Shown: positions 43,078 through 55,500 of the stretch, one piece after another
Layout: the number at the start of each line of letters is the position of its first letter
How positions within the stretch are numbered: the stretch's first letter is position 1
Assembly (NCBI GenBank): GCA_027575765.1
Contig: JANBPT010000125.1
Coordinates: 1 to 64,000 of the forward strand
Reading direction: 5' to 3'
Source: Tieghemiomyces parasiticus
Taxonomy: Eukaryota; Kickxellomycota; Dimargaritomycetes; Dimargaritales; Dimargaritaceae
Length of the DNA stretch: 64,000 bases
The notes under the pieces: generated by a model
Databases searched by the model: none
What the model saw: only the letters and a program-made list of their open reading frames with translations
What the model was told of the DNA's origin: nothing
Program-made: the position numbers and the translations under genes

Positions 43078-44126
43078 CTCTAACGAGTTAAGTTCTTTCA
43101 CTTATTATTTTGGTGATGATTATGAATTATTTTTTAAATTTTTTCGCTACCCAACAAGTCCGTTCATGTATTTTCTTGCTATATTCATATGGCTCCTCTC
43201 GGTGGCATCGGTCACATTAGCAGAAATGTGGATGATATCACGAAGAGCAATGAAGAAGCAATTGGGGGTGGCGCTGGGGGCTGTCGCTTTACCAGGTGAC
43301 CTCCAAAGCGTTGTGGAGGCAGGTGATTCCTTCTCTGCTTTCATGGACTGGTTCGTCAAAATCAGACTATCTCTAAAGTTGTAGTATGTGGGGGGGGGGA
43401 GGCTCCCCGTCTCGTCTGGTGACAGCCTCAAGGCGATTGGGTGGAGAGCCTACTGAGTGCCGGTTGCCTTGCCATTTCTGGTCTTCTGCAGCCTCACTTA
43501 TTACGGAAACACTGCGTCAGGGTTGATGCAGGAGAGAATTGCAGGGCACTGCGGTTCGGGGATTGCCGGTATGGTTCTTTAATACGTCACGCAGCCAACC
43601 ATTGCCGAATCGATCAACTATTCTACGTTGTTCTACCCTATGGCTAAGCTTAACTCCGCTGTGGCATTGACAAGGCACGACGTGGCGGCTTGATATCTCA
43701 GACTGTGTGTGCCACCGGCTGACAATGCCGGTTTTCTGGAGTTCTCGCAAAAACGAGCCGACGGCTCTGGCTGACTGTACACCATCATTGAACTCGGGTG
43801 CTGCGGCGGGCTTGGCACTAGCTTATCGAAGCCAGAGAACTTAAGCCATGTCCCTATGTCCCTGGCGGCTGTATAGCATAGCCCAAGCATACAGGGCCCC
43901 ATAGACGGTGTCCAATCTTATCTCCATGCAACGTCGTTTGTTCGTCCTCCACTTACCTGCCCTACCGCCAACTCATTTGCCAAGTTTCTCAGGACTTCAC
44001 CTTAACTAACGCCTTCGGGCAGTCCCTCCACCCAGCCGCTATACAAACCCGAGCTTGCCCTAAGACGCTGCACTCTTTCCTCTTCATTTTTTTTTGCTAC
44101 CATACAACTCCTACCTCTTGTTAGCT
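43078..44126. other. Spacer right of the 5S gene, no supported gene
   Basis: About 1 kb. A 115-codon plus-strand frame starting at 43037 begins inside the 5S gene and is AT-rich up to 43150, so I reject it. A G-run lies at 43391-43399. The final 150 bases are pyrimidine-rich with a T-run near 44088-44095 and fit a promoter and leader for the next gene. Confidence 0.45.
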
Positions 44127-46004
44127 ATGAACAACTTCTTGCATCTCTATCCCTCGACCGTCTCGTCACCCGCCCACACCTTCCGATCTGCCGCCATTGC
44201 TAGCCGCGGACGTCACGGGCCTGCGGGGGTCCGAGCTACAGACACAGGCATACCTGCCCCCGTACAATATGGAATCCTCCTCTTCCTACTTTACCTGTTT
44301 GCCTACGCCGCCAAGGACTACCACCGGGACTGGCGCACGCGTATATTACATCGCCGTCAACGGAAACCTCACGCGAAGTCACCTTCAGACCCTGAAACCG
44401 CACCCGCCCGGACCTCACTCTGGACATGGGTTACGTACATCCCATTGGCACCCGTAGCCGGGGTCTACCTCGTTGCCAAGTTTGCGTGGGAGCTCTTTAA
44501 GGTGCTAACGTACTGCCTCATTGATGCTGCCCTCTACGCTGGCGGAGTACTACCCGGGTATCTGGGATTCATTTGCCAAAGGCTGGGCCGTGCTGTGGCT
44601 TGGCTCTACCAGGTCGGCGTCAAGCAAGTCTTGGCCGCCTGGCTGTATACCGCCATCGAGACCAGCGCAGTCTGGCTATACCATACAGGGTTCCCGGCTC
44701 TCGGAACTTGTATCGGGTGGCTTCACCGTAAGCTAGCGGCCGCGGCTGCCCAATTGCGTCTCATGGGAATCGAAGGTATCCGCGACCTGGTCCACGTCGC
44801 CATCGCAATATATCATGGCGCACTGGTCCCGTTGGGCCACGTCCTCCGCCTGCTAGGTCGCACGATCCAGGGCGTTTTCCATAGCCTGGTCCAGATGGGT
44901 CACACTTTGCTCTGCTGCGCCCAGCTTGTGGTACGCATGGTTATCCGGGACGTCATTGCCACCAGGGACGCCCTAGTGTGGTCTGCGGTCTATCTGGAAC
45001 GCCATTTGGTCACTCCTGTCTGGGCCCGAGTTTTGCCTATACTCCACACCTACCACGCCGCACTCCAAACTGCCGTATATCCTGCCATCCACCATCTACT
45101 CGCTGTCTTCCAGCGCTTGACCGACCGGGTCCAAATCCTCGTTGCAGCCGTGTGCAGCCGTAGTAAGATAGTTATGATTCGGGTCTATCATCTCGTTCAG
45201 ACTGGTATCCTACGCCTAATCTCCTTGTCCGGGGACGCCCTCCGCACCATGCAGGTCTCGTCTGCTATTATATACCAGTACCTAGCTCCCCACCTTCACC
45301 ATTTCGCGCTACTTGGCCTGTCCATCATAGGCGCCCTGCGCACCATGGCTCTAACCGCGGTCGCTCAGCTCAGCCGGATGGCCCGGGCAATACAACCTCA
45401 GCTGGCAATGGCCTGGCAGACCTGTGTGCGCCTGTGGATCACTGTGATCAATTACCTGGCCGTGCGGATTGTCCAACCCGTATGGAGTTACTTATCGCCC
45501 TACGTGGCCTATGCTGCACTCCTACTCCTCGATTTGGTCGAGAACCTCACCGCCAATTTTGTAGGTGCCGTGGCCTTCATTTATCCTTACCTGGAGCGAG
45601 GCTATTTACTTCTCGTGCAGGGCTTTTTGGGTGTGATCCGGCTGGCTACCCTGTCCCTTCGGCACGTGGGCTGGTATGTCAACTACCATGTCATCCCTCT
45701 CCTGGAATTGGTTTACCAGCTCATCCTTAGTCATCTCATCTGGGCCAACGTCGCCTGGACGATCAGGGCCCAACCGGCCATTACCTTCCTGGCGGGAACG
45801 GCCACCGTGCGTCTAAGTTCCGCTACGTCCCGAGCTGCCGCCCAGTGCAGCGCCCTCTGGTCGGCTTACGAGCCCCAACTCGTTGTCGCCCAGCAGCGTC
45901 TTGTGCAAACGATCGACGAGGGCGTCCAGATTGTATCGAACCGGATGGTGGAGTTGATCAAGGGTGCCACTAGCTCTGAGGACCAGCGCCCGCACGCCGA
46001 CTAG
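44127..46004 (+). CDS. Uncharacterised hydrophobic multi-helix protein, 625 residues
   Basis: I do not recognise this protein. From ATG 44127 (MNNFLHLYPS) a 625-residue product starts with a polar leader. Next is a clear membrane segment near 46-64 (VQYGILLFLLYLFAYAA), a basic stretch (RTRILHRRQRKPHAKS), and a second hydrophobic block (LWTWVTYIPLAPVAGVYLVA). The rest, to about residue 580, is almost continuous hydrophobic or amphipathic helix with few acidic residues and spaced aromatic motifs. WLY or WLH recurs four times in about 45 residues (AWLYQVGVKQ, AWLYTAIETS, VWLYHTGFPA, GWLHRKLAAA). Looser [V/I/W]-[Y/W] units follow, such as IYHGALVPL, VYHLVQTGIL, IYQYLAPHL, VWSYLSPYV and IYPYLERGY. 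The C terminus is soluble and acidic. Codon use looks coding and there is no intron. A polytopic membrane or lipid-surface protein is an inference. Confidence 0.75.
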   Translation: MNNFLHLYPSTVSSPAHTFRSAAIASRGRHGPAGVRATDTGIPAPVQYGILLFLLYLFAYAAKDYHRDWRTRILHRRQRKPHAKSPSDPETAPARTSLWTWVTYIPLAPVAGVYLVAKFAWELFKVLTYCLIDAALYAGGVLPGYLGFICQRLGRAVAWLYQVGVKQVLAAWLYTAIETSAVWLYHTGFPALGTCIGWLHRKLAAAAAQLRLMGIEGIRDLVHVAIAIYHGALVPLGHVLRLLGRTIQGVFHSLVQMGHTLLCCAQLVVRMVIRDVIATRDALVWSAVYLERHLVTPVWARVLPILHTYHAALQTAVYPAIHHLLAVFQRLTDRVQILVAAVCSRSKIVMIRVYHLVQTGILRLISLSGDALRTMQVSSAIIYQYLAPHLHHFALLGLSIIGALRTMALTAVAQLSRMARAIQPQLAMAWQTCVRLWITVINYLAVRIVQPVWSYLSPYVAYAALLLLDLVENLTANFVGAVAFIYPYLERGYLLLVQGFLGVIRLATLSLRHVGWYVNYHVIPLLELVYQLILSHLIWANVAWTIRAQPAITFLAGTATVRLSSATSRAAAQCSALWSAYEPQLVVAQQRLVQTIDEGVQIVSNRMVELIKGATSSEDQRPHAD

Positions 46005-47565
46005 CCAGGGATGGCGAGTATTCCGGGGACGTTGTATCGCCCGGGACACCCTTTGTAGGATTTTTCATGTTATTTGTGTATTTGTATAAATCGGTCAACC
46101 AGCGTCGTCCTTCGTGACAGTCAGTTTTATTGCAGTAGGCTCTGTAGTGGCAGGCCTGAATGCACCAGGCCCAAAAGATATTGGCCTTAAAAAAGGCTGG
46201 CGCTGAACATAAGGCCTCCTTCTGCTAAATGGTATTAAATGTCGGTTTCTACCATGCGCCATGGTGCCAGGCCTCCCTAGACTCCGCTGCCGCGTAAGCG
46301 TTGCACGGAGGTCATCACCGGACCGTCCTAGAGGACCCTGGTGTAACGTGTCAAAGGAGAACGCGGAGGTCAGACGACAGTTGCGTACTCTACTGTCCCA
46401 TAGTAGCTTACTGGATGTATTCCCCAACCGTTTGGTGCCCATGACCGTCAGTACACGCCGCTGCTACTCGAACCTTGCTTTACAACACACTACAAAGTAG
46501 AAGACCCCGGGCCTGGGCTGCTATGAATCAAGCTGCCGGGGCCAACACCCCGCATTGGGCTTTAAATTAGCATCTCCCACCCCCCCCCGCTTATCGACTG
46601 TGGGGCAAACCCCGCCAGCATTGATGGGCATCGGGTGATAAGCGGTCGATAATCTTTATCTACTCTGATCAGCCAAAGAATGAGGAGGGAGGGGGGGTTA
46701 TTGGTACATCAGGTTAGAAAAGGGGAGTGGGGCGCCGTGGGATACCGCGCAAGGGCGGGCGGCTGGTTGGTTGGCTAGGCGCGTTTACCTTATTGCTTGT
46801 TGGCGTCGGTCCCGCCCTGTGCGCTCCAGGTGGACTCTTAAGCAGCTAACGTCATAAAAAGTAGGGGTATTGGCGGATCTGGAGCCAATGAAGTCGGTCG
46901 GGTCGCCCCGCCCGGTGGGGGTGTATCGCACCATGTAGGTGCTGGGGAGGCGGGGCGCTCACCGCCAGGTTACACTAGCAAGCGAACGAGTGGCCTCGGG
47001 GGGCTGTGCGATCCGCACCTTCATCCACGTAGCCTCCTCTATCCGGCGCTCCGCCAGCCGCCACCACCCCGTCAAACCCTGTACGCCCGGCTGTAAGATC
47101 CCTTCCCGCCCCCAGGTATACCGCTGGTATAGCAGCCCCCACTCACCTGCGGGCCATCCGTGCCTACAGATCACCCCCCCCCAAAGACCCCCGGGCATGT
47201 ACTACCCTCGGCCTGCATTGCCCTCACCCTTGGCCCCCCCACCCGGGCGCGCTGCCCCACCCTCTCTGGCCCACTAATTCGAGCTCCTCGCTCCTTTTTT
47301 TCCTGCCTTTCGATGAACTGATACGGGTTTCACATCCTATCTCATCGAACCCCTCGCCTATTTGAACCCTAACCTTCCGCCGCCCCGCCTTACTCCCCCT
47401 CCCCTTTCTCACCTCTCCTTCCTCTTTACTATCTTTTCGTGTAGTAGAATTTTGTGTATTTCCCCAAGCCTTACCGCTAGAACACTTTACCTTCCCTCTG
47501 TGTACATTTGGTTTTTATTCACCCTACTACCGTCACCACTCCTCCCATTTTCTTCACCGCTCACC
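46005..47565. other. Intergenic region left of pyruvate kinase
   Basis: 1.56 kb with no supported gene. C- and G-runs occur at 46580-46590 and 46690-46697. Short frames at 46095-46442 (minus) and 46939-47277 (plus) show no motif. The right end is the strongly CT-rich pyruvate kinase promoter. Confidence 0.45.
47380..47436 (+). promoter_or_regulatory. CT-rich promoter tract of pyruvate kinase
   Basis: An almost pure pyrimidine stretch ending 130 nt before the pyruvate kinase ATG, with further CT-rich sequence up to 47560 and a clean TCACC ATG start context. Such CT blocks are typical of strongly expressed fungal glycolytic genes. I see no certain TATA box. Confidence 0.5.
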
Positions 47566-49496
47566 ATGACTTCCGCTACCATCTCCTCCAGCCTCGAGTG
47601 GGTCTCGCGGCTCAGCATCGATATGAAGCCCTCCCAGAACCGCAAGAGCTCCATTATCTGCACCATTGGTAAGTATTGGGCTGCTGAAACCTCCAGTCGG
47701 CCGCGAAGATGCGGGTGCCGGCCGAACAACCCGAGATCTTTGCGGGCAGGTGGTCGTCTAATGTTTCCTTGGCGTGTGCCCGGGCCGCCATCGGCCTGGC
47801 AACTTCTGTAGCCACCGGCTAACGCGACATCAGCCACCTGCCTACACCACCCTCCGCCCCGGCAGGTCCCAAGACCAACACCGTTGAAATGATGAACAAA
47901 CTGCGCGATGCCGGCATGAACATCGTGCGCATGAACTTTTCGCACGGTTCCCACGAGGTAGGTCACTTTCGAAAAAGGCGAGGGTCGACTTATAGGCCTC
48001 CCTGCTGCCTGCTGCTGCTGTGTAACAATGCTCGCGTCTAAACGCCAAACTGTACATCCTAGCCGCCTTCCTTACCCGCTATCAATGCCCCCCCTCCTCC
48101 CTTCCTACCCGTCGACCACCTGCCCTCCCTCTCCCCTCTCTAGTACCACGGTTCCGTGATCGCCAACATCCGCAAGGCCCAGGAGGTCCACCCCGGCCGC
48201 CCCGTGGCCATCGCCCTGGATACCAAGGGCCCCGAGATTCGCACGGGCTTAATGAAGGACGATCAGGACGTGCCCTTCAACGCCGGCCACGAGATGACTT
48301 TCTCGATGGATGAGACCTACGCTGAGAGCGGCACCGCTGACGTGATCTACGTCGACTACAAGAACCTGCCCAAGGTGATTGAGAAGGGCAAGATCATCTA
48401 TGTGGACGACGGAATCATGTCCTTCGAGGTGCTAGAGATTCACCCCGACGCCGTGCGCGTGCGCGCCCTCAGCAACGGTAAGTTGAGCAGCCGCAAGGGC
48501 GTCAACCTTCCTAAGACCGCTGTCGACCTCCCGGCCCTATCCGAGAAGGACAAGAATGACCTGCGGTTCGGCGTCGCCCAGGGTGTTGACATGATCTTTG
48601 CCTCCTTCATCCGCACGGGCCAGGACGTGCGCGACATTCGCGAGGTACTTGGCGACGACGGTAAGCACATCAAGATTGTGGTCAAGATCGAGAACCACCA
48701 GGGTGTGCTCAACTTTGATGAGATCCTTCAGGAGACTGACGGTGTCATGGTGGCCCGTGGCGACCTGGGTATCGAGATCCCCCCGGAGAGCGTGTTTGTG
48801 GCCCAGAAGATGATCATCACCAAGTGCAATCTGGCCGGTAAGCCCGTGATCTGCGCGACCCAGATGCTGGAGTCCATGACCACCAACCCGCGCCCGACCC
48901 GCGCCGAGGTGAGCGACGTGGCTAACGCCATTCTGGACGGCGCCGACTGCGTGATGCTGTCGGGCGAGACGGCCAAGGGCAACTACCCGATCCAGGCCGT
49001 GGAGATGATGAGTCACGTGGCCGCCATGGCCGAGTCGACCATCTGCTACCCCCCGCTCTTTGCCGAGGTCCGTTCGCTGACCCAGCGCCCCACCCCGACC
49101 ACAGAGGCCACCGCCATGTCCGCTGTCAGCGCCAGTATGGACCAGAACGCCGCGGCCATTATTGTGCTTTCGACCACGGGCGATTCGGCCCGGTGTGTGG
49201 CCAAGTATCGCCCCCAGGTGCCCATCCTGACCATCACCCGTTCCGAGCGCGTGGCCCGCCAGGTCCACCTTTACCGCGGGTGCTACCCGATCCTCTACCA
49301 GCAGCCCCCCGTCACCACCGAGAGCGGTGAGAAGGAACACTTCGCCTGGCAGGAGGATGTCGACTCGCGCATCCGGTGGGGTATCGACCACGCCATCCAG
49401 TCTGGTATGCTCAACCGCGGCGACGTGGTTATCGCCATCCAGGGCTGGAAGGGCGGTCTGGGCAACACCAACACCATGCGTGTGCTCCGCGCCTAA
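47566..49496 (+). CDS. PYK1: Pyruvate kinase, three exons
   Basis: Catalyses phosphoenolpyruvate + ADP to pyruvate + ATP, the last step of glycolysis in the cytosol. My model is join(47566..47668, 47866..47957, 48144..49496), 515 residues, near the usual 500. Exon 1 ends SIICTIG. Exon 2 gives the conserved [20 protein letters not shown] and [10 protein letters not shown]. Exon 3 gives the B domain and active site: [11 protein letters not shown], the catalytic Lys246 in [12 protein letters not shown], and the magnesium-binding [16 protein letters not shown]. The allosteric C domain ends [17 protein letters not shown]. The fungal fructose-1,6-bisphosphate site appears kept around [10 protein letters not shown] and WKGGLGNTN. 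Both donors (GTAAGT, GTAGGT) keep phase, with introns of 197 and 186 nt. A CT-rich promoter and strong codon bias imply high expression. Confidence 0.97.
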
Positions 49497-49889
49497 GTCG
49501 TCCACCCTGCCGTTCAACTTAGTTTCCTGCCCCTAACTCTCGGAAGCCATAGGTTGCTTGAAGAGAGGCACCTTGAGATTTGCGGTAACCAATAACCAAC
49601 AAATTGGGAGGTATTAAAATAACAATTTTGCCAATAAGTGTCCCCCTCACCAGTGCTGCCACCTTTCCATTGGTCAAGGCACCTTTGTTTTAGTTATCGT
49701 TAGTACTGACATTTAGCGTTGCACGCTAACCGTTTAAATTGGAGATGGAAATGCTCAAGAAAGTTATTTCGTGTATTAAGAGTTATGAAAGCGCCCGGTA
49801 AGCAACCGGTGCCAAATCGAAGAGGTTCTGGAAAGCACAGAATTGACATGCCCTAGAACCCTATAGGAGGGGCCAGAAAGTCTCCAAGT
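49497..49889. other. Spacer between convergent genes
   Basis: 0.39 kb holding the 3' ends of pyruvate kinase (plus) and methylmalonate-semialdehyde dehydrogenase (minus). It is AT-rich at 49590-49790. No gene was seen. Confidence 0.55.
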
Positions 49890-51506
49890 TTAGTGCATGG
49901 TGGGCATGTTGACACTGGCGGTGGTGTGGTCGGCGTCCTCAGCGCGCCACAGACTGGTGATCGTCTTAATATTGGTGTAGAAGCTGACACCGGACCGACC
50001 GTAAAAGTTAAGGTCGCCGAGGAACGAGCCGCGGGATCCGGTGAAGGAGAACATCGGCAGCGGGACGGGGATGGGCACGTTGATACCGACCTGGCCGGCA
50101 TCCACCTCCTGCTGGAATTTACGGGCGGTAGCGCCCGACCGGGTAAAGATGGCCGTGCCGTTACCGTAGCGGTTGGCGTTGATGAGTTCGAGGGCCTCGT
50201 CCAACGTCTTGACCTCCAGGCAGACCAGCACGGGCCCAAAGATTTCCTCCTGGTAGCACCGCATTTCCGGCCGGACCTTGGTGAGGATGGTGGGGCCCAA
50301 GAAGTTGCCGCGTTCGTATCCCTGGATGGAAACTTGGCGGCCGTCCAGGAGCAGTTCGGCCCCTTCGTCTACCCCAGACTGGATCAGACCGTGGATCCGT
50401 TCGAGGGCCTGCGGAGAAATGACGGGACCCACGTCGGTATCGGCATCGAACCCCTGCCCCACCTTAAGGGCGCGGGCCCGTTCGACAAGGTCGGTTTGCC
50501 ACTCGCGGCTATCACCGACGAACACGGCGGTGGAGAGCGCCATGCAGCGTTGGCCGGCCGCCCCAAAGGCCGCCCCGGCCAGCTGGTTGAGGGTATGGTT
50601 ACGGTCAGCGTCGGGCATGATCACGCCGTGGTTCTTGGCACCCAGGTTGGCCTGAACACGCTTGCCGTTCGCTGATCCGCGGTCGTAAATGTACTTGCCG
50701 GCGTGGTCCGATCCGACAAAACTGATGGCCCGGACGGCCGGGTCGTCGCATAAGAAGTTAACAGTATTAACCGAACCGTGCACCACGTTGAGCACGCCGG
50801 CGGGGATGCCAGCCTCGGCGGCGAGGCGCGCAAGGATCATGGTGGCACCTGGGTCGCGTTCGGACGGTTTGATGAGGGTGGTATTACCGCAGGCAATGGC
50901 CAGCGGGAACATCCACAGCGGGATCATGGCCGGGAAGTTGAACGGGCAGATACCGGCCACGACCCCGAGAGGCTCGCGGATGGAGTACGTGTCCATGTCC
51001 TTAGCCACCTCGAGCCGTTGACCCATCGTCAGGTCAGGGATCGAGGTGGCGGCCTCGACCACCTGCAGCCCACGGAGCACGTCGCCTTTGGCGTCCACAA
51101 ATGTTTTTCCCTGCTCGGTGACGATGCTACGCGCCAGCTCGTCCATGTGGTCGCGAATCAGCGCCTGGTAGTCAAACATCATACGCTGGCGTGACAGCAC
51201 CGAGGTCTTGCGCCAGGTCTTAAAGGCGTGAGCGGCAGAGCGTGAGGCCTCCTGCAGCTCGTCCGGGGTAGCCTGGGGGACGAGGGCCACCACCTCTTGG
51301 GTAGCCGGGTTGTGAACCTCGATCCAGTCTTTGGTGCGCGACTGGATAAACTCTCCATTGATGTAAAGCGGGGTCTTGGGTGGCTCGTTCGCGGGGGCTG
51401 TGGTGCTGAGTGAGCGGAGGAGGTGGGCCTGGCTGACAGGGCTGCGACGGGCCACGGTGGGGTAGCGGGTGGCACCTTGACGAGTGAGTCGCAGTACGGA
51501 ACTCAT
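49890..51506 (-). CDS. ALDH6A1: Methylmalonate-semialdehyde dehydrogenase (CoA-acylating)
   Basis: Mitochondrial aldehyde dehydrogenase of valine and pyrimidine breakdown. It turns methylmalonate or malonate semialdehyde plus CoA and NAD into propionyl- or acetyl-CoA. The 538-residue length matches the human enzyme (535). The start ATG at 51506 is the first in frame and begins an Arg/Ser-rich presequence ([20 protein letters not shown]). The ALDH core starts at [10 protein letters not shown]. Family-specific blocks follow: [57 protein letters not shown] and [13 protein letters not shown]. The catalytic Cys321 sits in [10 protein letters not shown], and the C terminus keeps [20 protein letters not shown]. 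The arginines of the CoA-dependent class ([10 protein letters not shown]) are present. No intron. Upstream coding would need a non-ATG start. Confidence 0.96.
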   Translation of the reverse strand: MSSVLRLTRQGATRYPTVARRSPVSQAHLLRSLSTTAPANEPPKTPLYINGEFIQSRTKDWIEVHNPATQEVVALVPQATPDELQEASRSAAHAFKTWRKTSVLSRQRMMFDYQALIRDHMDELARSIVTEQGKTFVDAKGDVLRGLQVVEAATSIPDLTMGQRLEVAKDMDTYSIREPLGVVAGICPFNFPAMIPLWMFPLAIACGNTTLIKPSERDPGATMILARLAAEAGIPAGVLNVVHGSVNTVNFLCDDPAVRAISFVGSDHAGKYIYDRGSANGKRVQANLGAKNHGVIMPDADRNHTLNQLAGAAFGAAGQRCMALSTAVFVGDSREWQTDLVERARALKVGQGFDADTDVGPVISPQALERIHGLIQSGVDEGAELLLDGRQVSIQGYERGNFLGPTILTKVRPEMRCYQEEIFGPVLVCLEVKTLDEALELINANRYGNGTAIFTRSGATARKFQQEVDAGQVGINVPIPVPLPMFSFTGSRGSFLGDLNFYGRSGVSFYTNIKTITSLWRAEDADHTTASVNMPTMH

Positions 51507-52559
51507 AACGATGAAGAGTTGACCTACTCGTGGGGATGGTAATGAGAATGGGGGGAAGGTTTGCAACACGTCAAGTATAGTATGGTAGCTTGAGGGCAGC
51601 GAGCGAGATGGGGTCGCGGGAGGAGTGAAAATGGGCGAATGAGGAGGGCTTGAGAGGTGAAGGGTTGGGGGCACAAAAGTGGGTAACCCAAGAGGGTAGG
51701 TGGAGTTGCCAGTCACGGAAACGGAGGTCCGCGGATATTAGTGGGTCGAGGGAAAAGTGACGGTCACAAGGGATAGATAGGGCCAGTGACCAAATCGGGG
51801 AGGTCGGATACTGCCTGTAACTCGACTATGGTGGATACGGGTCGATCCAATCCCATGCCCCACCCAACGTCGGTGGGTCGCCATGCAGGTGTCGGAATAC
51901 ATGGGGATGCAGTTGCCGATTCGAGAGACCGCCGGTCGGGGTGCTGGGAACCTGCGGGCTATCTCTTGCGGTGTCCAATGGGGTAGTACTATCCTTGCCG
52001 TGCTAACCCCTCTGTCCACTCTCTGCCCCTCGTCCAGAATGCGGCCATCCGACAGTTTGGGCTGATGGAGCCGGGTCTGGTATTCCATGAGCTGAATGAG
52101 ACACTTGGACAAGCCACCACTTTTGCGGCATAACACGAGCCCATTCCCCCCTCCAGCTAAATAGAATTGCCCCCCCCATCTACCATGGTGAATAGTAGCC
52201 GACGCTTGCGTTTGTGACTGTCAGGGCGTAGTCGTGCTTCTCCGAGGCGTACACGAGGTCCTCCCCACCAGACCAAACAACCTGCGGTCGGGGAATTGAT
52301 GCACCTACAGGTCCTTTCGCGCACTCACTGCTTTTGGATAGACTAGGTTTACTCGTAATGAAAAGCGGAGCTGCACACGCAAGCTCCAAAATGATAAAAC
52401 ATGGTAGGATGCTATACTCGCTACAGATGCGGGTTGAGAAGGGGGGAAGAAAAGGGAAATACGGTTGGCAGCCAAATACGGTCGTGTCGGTGACGCCTTG
52501 TATATTCCGGCATGGTCGAGACACCCAAAGCAAAAACAAGGACAAAAAAAGCAGGTCAT
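51507..52559. other. Spacer between two minus-strand genes
   Basis: 1.05 kb with no supported gene. The part next to 51506 is CT-rich on the minus strand (promoter and 5' UTR of the dehydrogenase). The part next to 52559 is the 3' flank of KRE33. Confidence 0.5.
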
Positions 52560-55500
52560 TTAACTCCGCTTCTTGAACTTCCCACTGCCGCCACCCCCAC
52601 CCTGGGTCTTGGGTCGCTTTGATTTGTGACTCCCACTCTTACCACCATTACCGCCCGAACCGGAACTCCGCTTCTTACCCAGACCGGACTTCGTCTCACC
52701 AGACGCCTCGTTCGGATTGGCCACGCTCACGATTGACGCCCCAGCGCCCTTAGCAATCAGGGCCTCGGCCTGGCTCCAGTCCTTATCCTCGCCGTCGAGG
52801 GAATACTCGGAGAGATTGAGCGACTCAATCATCTTACGCTGCTCGGCCCGGATGGAATCCATGACCTCGCGGCCGGCTTTGCCAACGTCCTGGTCGATGG
52901 ACTTATCGAGTGGGGCCCACGTGGCGTCCTCAGCGTCAATGGTGTCTGGGTTAATGACGCGGTTGGACGACTGCGGGAGGGCCCGGCGATGCGAGCTAGG
53001 GACGCTACCATCATTGAACCCCGGGAGCATCGTCGTGGGTGCCTCGTTTACAACGTTGGTCGAAGTGGGGATGCGGGACTGGACAAAGTGCAGTGAGTTG
53101 TACATCTTCTTGATGATCTTGATGAGGATACCGAGGACCTGGGAGCTGGGCAGATTGAGTTCCTTTTCGATGGCCTCGACCGGTTTACATTGGAGCCCCA
53201 TAGCCAGGATGATACTGCTCTGGACGGCCGACAGCACGAGCGGCGGGTAGCGACCGGTGAGGATATCCTGCTTGGCGGCGTTGTCAATCATCTGGCGGTT
53301 GAAATAGAGCGAGGACAAGGTGGGCAGGAGATCCATTATGATGTGGTGATCCAGGAGGTTGTTACTATAGCTCTCCAGGCGTTTAAGGTCGAACGGGGTG
53401 AAGGCCCGGAACAGGTCGTCGCGGTTGTCGATGACCCGAGGCGCGTTGAGCACCGCTGCCATGGCCGCCGCCGCCGCCTCGCTGTCTTCTCCCTCAGGCT
53501 GGGTACCAAATACATCCTGCAGGTTATTAATGATGCTGAGCGCGGTGACCGAGGTGAAATCGCGGAACTGGTAGGAGAGGAGGTGGATGAATCGGCGCTG
53601 GAAATCGTTGGCAAAGGCGGCCAACCAGGTGTCGTCCACGACGACGGACTGGCCCGTCGGGTCTACCGGGAGGGCGCGGAGCATCACGCAGGTGTGCTCA
53701 CCCGTCAGCTCATTAGGGGTCTGGCGCAGGTAGACGGGGGCGAACGAGGCGCGCTTCCAAAACTTGTGCAGATGAGCGGTGAGGCCGTACGAGACGCCGA
53801 GATAGTGGAGCCGCGGGGCCGGTTTCTCGGATAGCTTCATGAGCAGAGGGGGCATCTGACGGGGGTCGCGGACCTTGGGGCGGTCGGTACGAAGGTCGGC
53901 GTTTTCTAGCTCGGCATCGGTGATTTGCGGGTAGGAGGCCTCCCGGATGGCGTCCTCCGGGCGGGTCGTACCCTCGTCTAGGTTCTGAAACTCCCCCGAG
54001 TAGAACCCGCGCAGCTGGTCCAGCGCGCGGGCGCCGTAACCCATCCCGGCGTAGTCCGGGTGGGTGGCGATGCGGACTACGCGGGCGCCTGACAGCTGCG
54101 CAAAGTCACTGTCTTGGAACTGCTGGGCCATCAGCCAGGGGATCATATCCCCGCTGGCGCGGTTGCCGCGGGACAGTCCGCTCAGGATGGATTCGCGCGA
54201 GATTTGGCCCTCCAGACACACTTGGACCACCACCAGGGGGTCCGGCAACGTGTTGGCGGCGGGGTCAACCGGCGGTAGGAGGACGAACAGGTGGTGCGCG
54301 GGGGCATCCGACATGAGTTGCAGATCGTTGGGCGTGTTCTTGTAGTGGCTAGCCACATACAGGGCCATCATGCGCTGCAGAAAGGTCTCGCTCACGGGGT
54401 GGTAAGAAAACAGCGTATCGCGCGTCACATAATAGAGCTCGCACTCCGACGGGTGTGGGCACCCCTGGATGTTCTTGCTCACCACCGTGGCGTCTAGGCA
54501 GAGGAGGCGATTCAGCCACTTCTCCACCGCGTCACCCGCCGCGTAACGGATGGGTTCTTCAAGCTTGATCTCGCGCAGAACGCGACCACCCGTTAGATTC
54601 CCGGTGGTACCCATTGGCCCGGCAGCCTCGGCCTCGCCGGTTGCACGACGCGGTTTGCCATCACGTCCCACCAACGTGCCCTCGGGACCACCCTCCGTGG
54701 CCTTGCCCCGACTCAATCCCGTGCTCTGTTCGCGGAGCTGCTGGATGAGCTTGAGCGACAAGGACCGACCGGTTCCTTCGTACCCGTTGATGGTGGACGA
54801 CATGAATACGAGGTAGGGCCCCAGCAGCTTTTTGACCAGCGGGAGCGGAATGGCGGCCGCCTCGTCAATCACGACCAGTTCGGCCTGGCCTAGCACATGG
54901 GCATCCTGGGGCTGAATGTACTGGATGGTCTGGCGGTGCTGACGGAACACGTTAACGCGGACAATAGCCTTGTGGAAGTCCGGGTTGGTCGACTGGACAA
55001 TGTCGTAGTCCAGGTGTTCCTCGTACCCGAGGGCGTCAAATCCCTTGAAAATGAACTCAAAGAGCGTCTTCAAGTTCTCGGGGCTCGGCGAGGTCACAAA
55101 CACATTCGAGTAGCCGTAGGCCACGGCGGCGGCGATGGACACGCCGAGGGCGGCGGATTTGCCTCGACCGCGGGAGGCCGTGAGGGCCACCGTGCTGCGC
55201 AAGGTCTTTTCGGAGATGGCATCTGCAAACGTCATGATAGCCTTGGCCTGGTCCAGGGTCCGGGCAGTGGCGATCAGGGCCCCGATCGGCTGGGTGTCAG
55301 CCAGCGAGTCCTTGAGTTCGCGCAGTTCAGCCTCGTGCGCGGAGACGTGACTGGTCGTGGTGCCCGGCAAACCACTGGCGCTCTCGCCTGCGCCCGTCCG
55401 GATATTCTTACCCATGGAGATGGGGAGGACGTTGAGCTCGTCATCGACCACTAGGCAACTGTCGCAGGACCCCAATGAGAGGATGAAGCGCTCGTTGAAC

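Noticed and set aside
43037..43384. 115-codon plus-strand frame with a hydrophobic stretch
   Set aside because: It begins inside the 5S rRNA gene and runs through its T-run terminator. The hydrophobic part comes from AT-rich spacer. No family motif.
48537..49517. 326-codon minus-strand frame opposite pyruvate kinase
   Set aside because: His/Gly/Leu-rich shadow of the strongly biased pyruvate kinase codons.
49893..50675. 260-codon plus-strand frame opposite the dehydrogenase
   Set aside because: Shadow of the conserved ALDH6 coding sequence.
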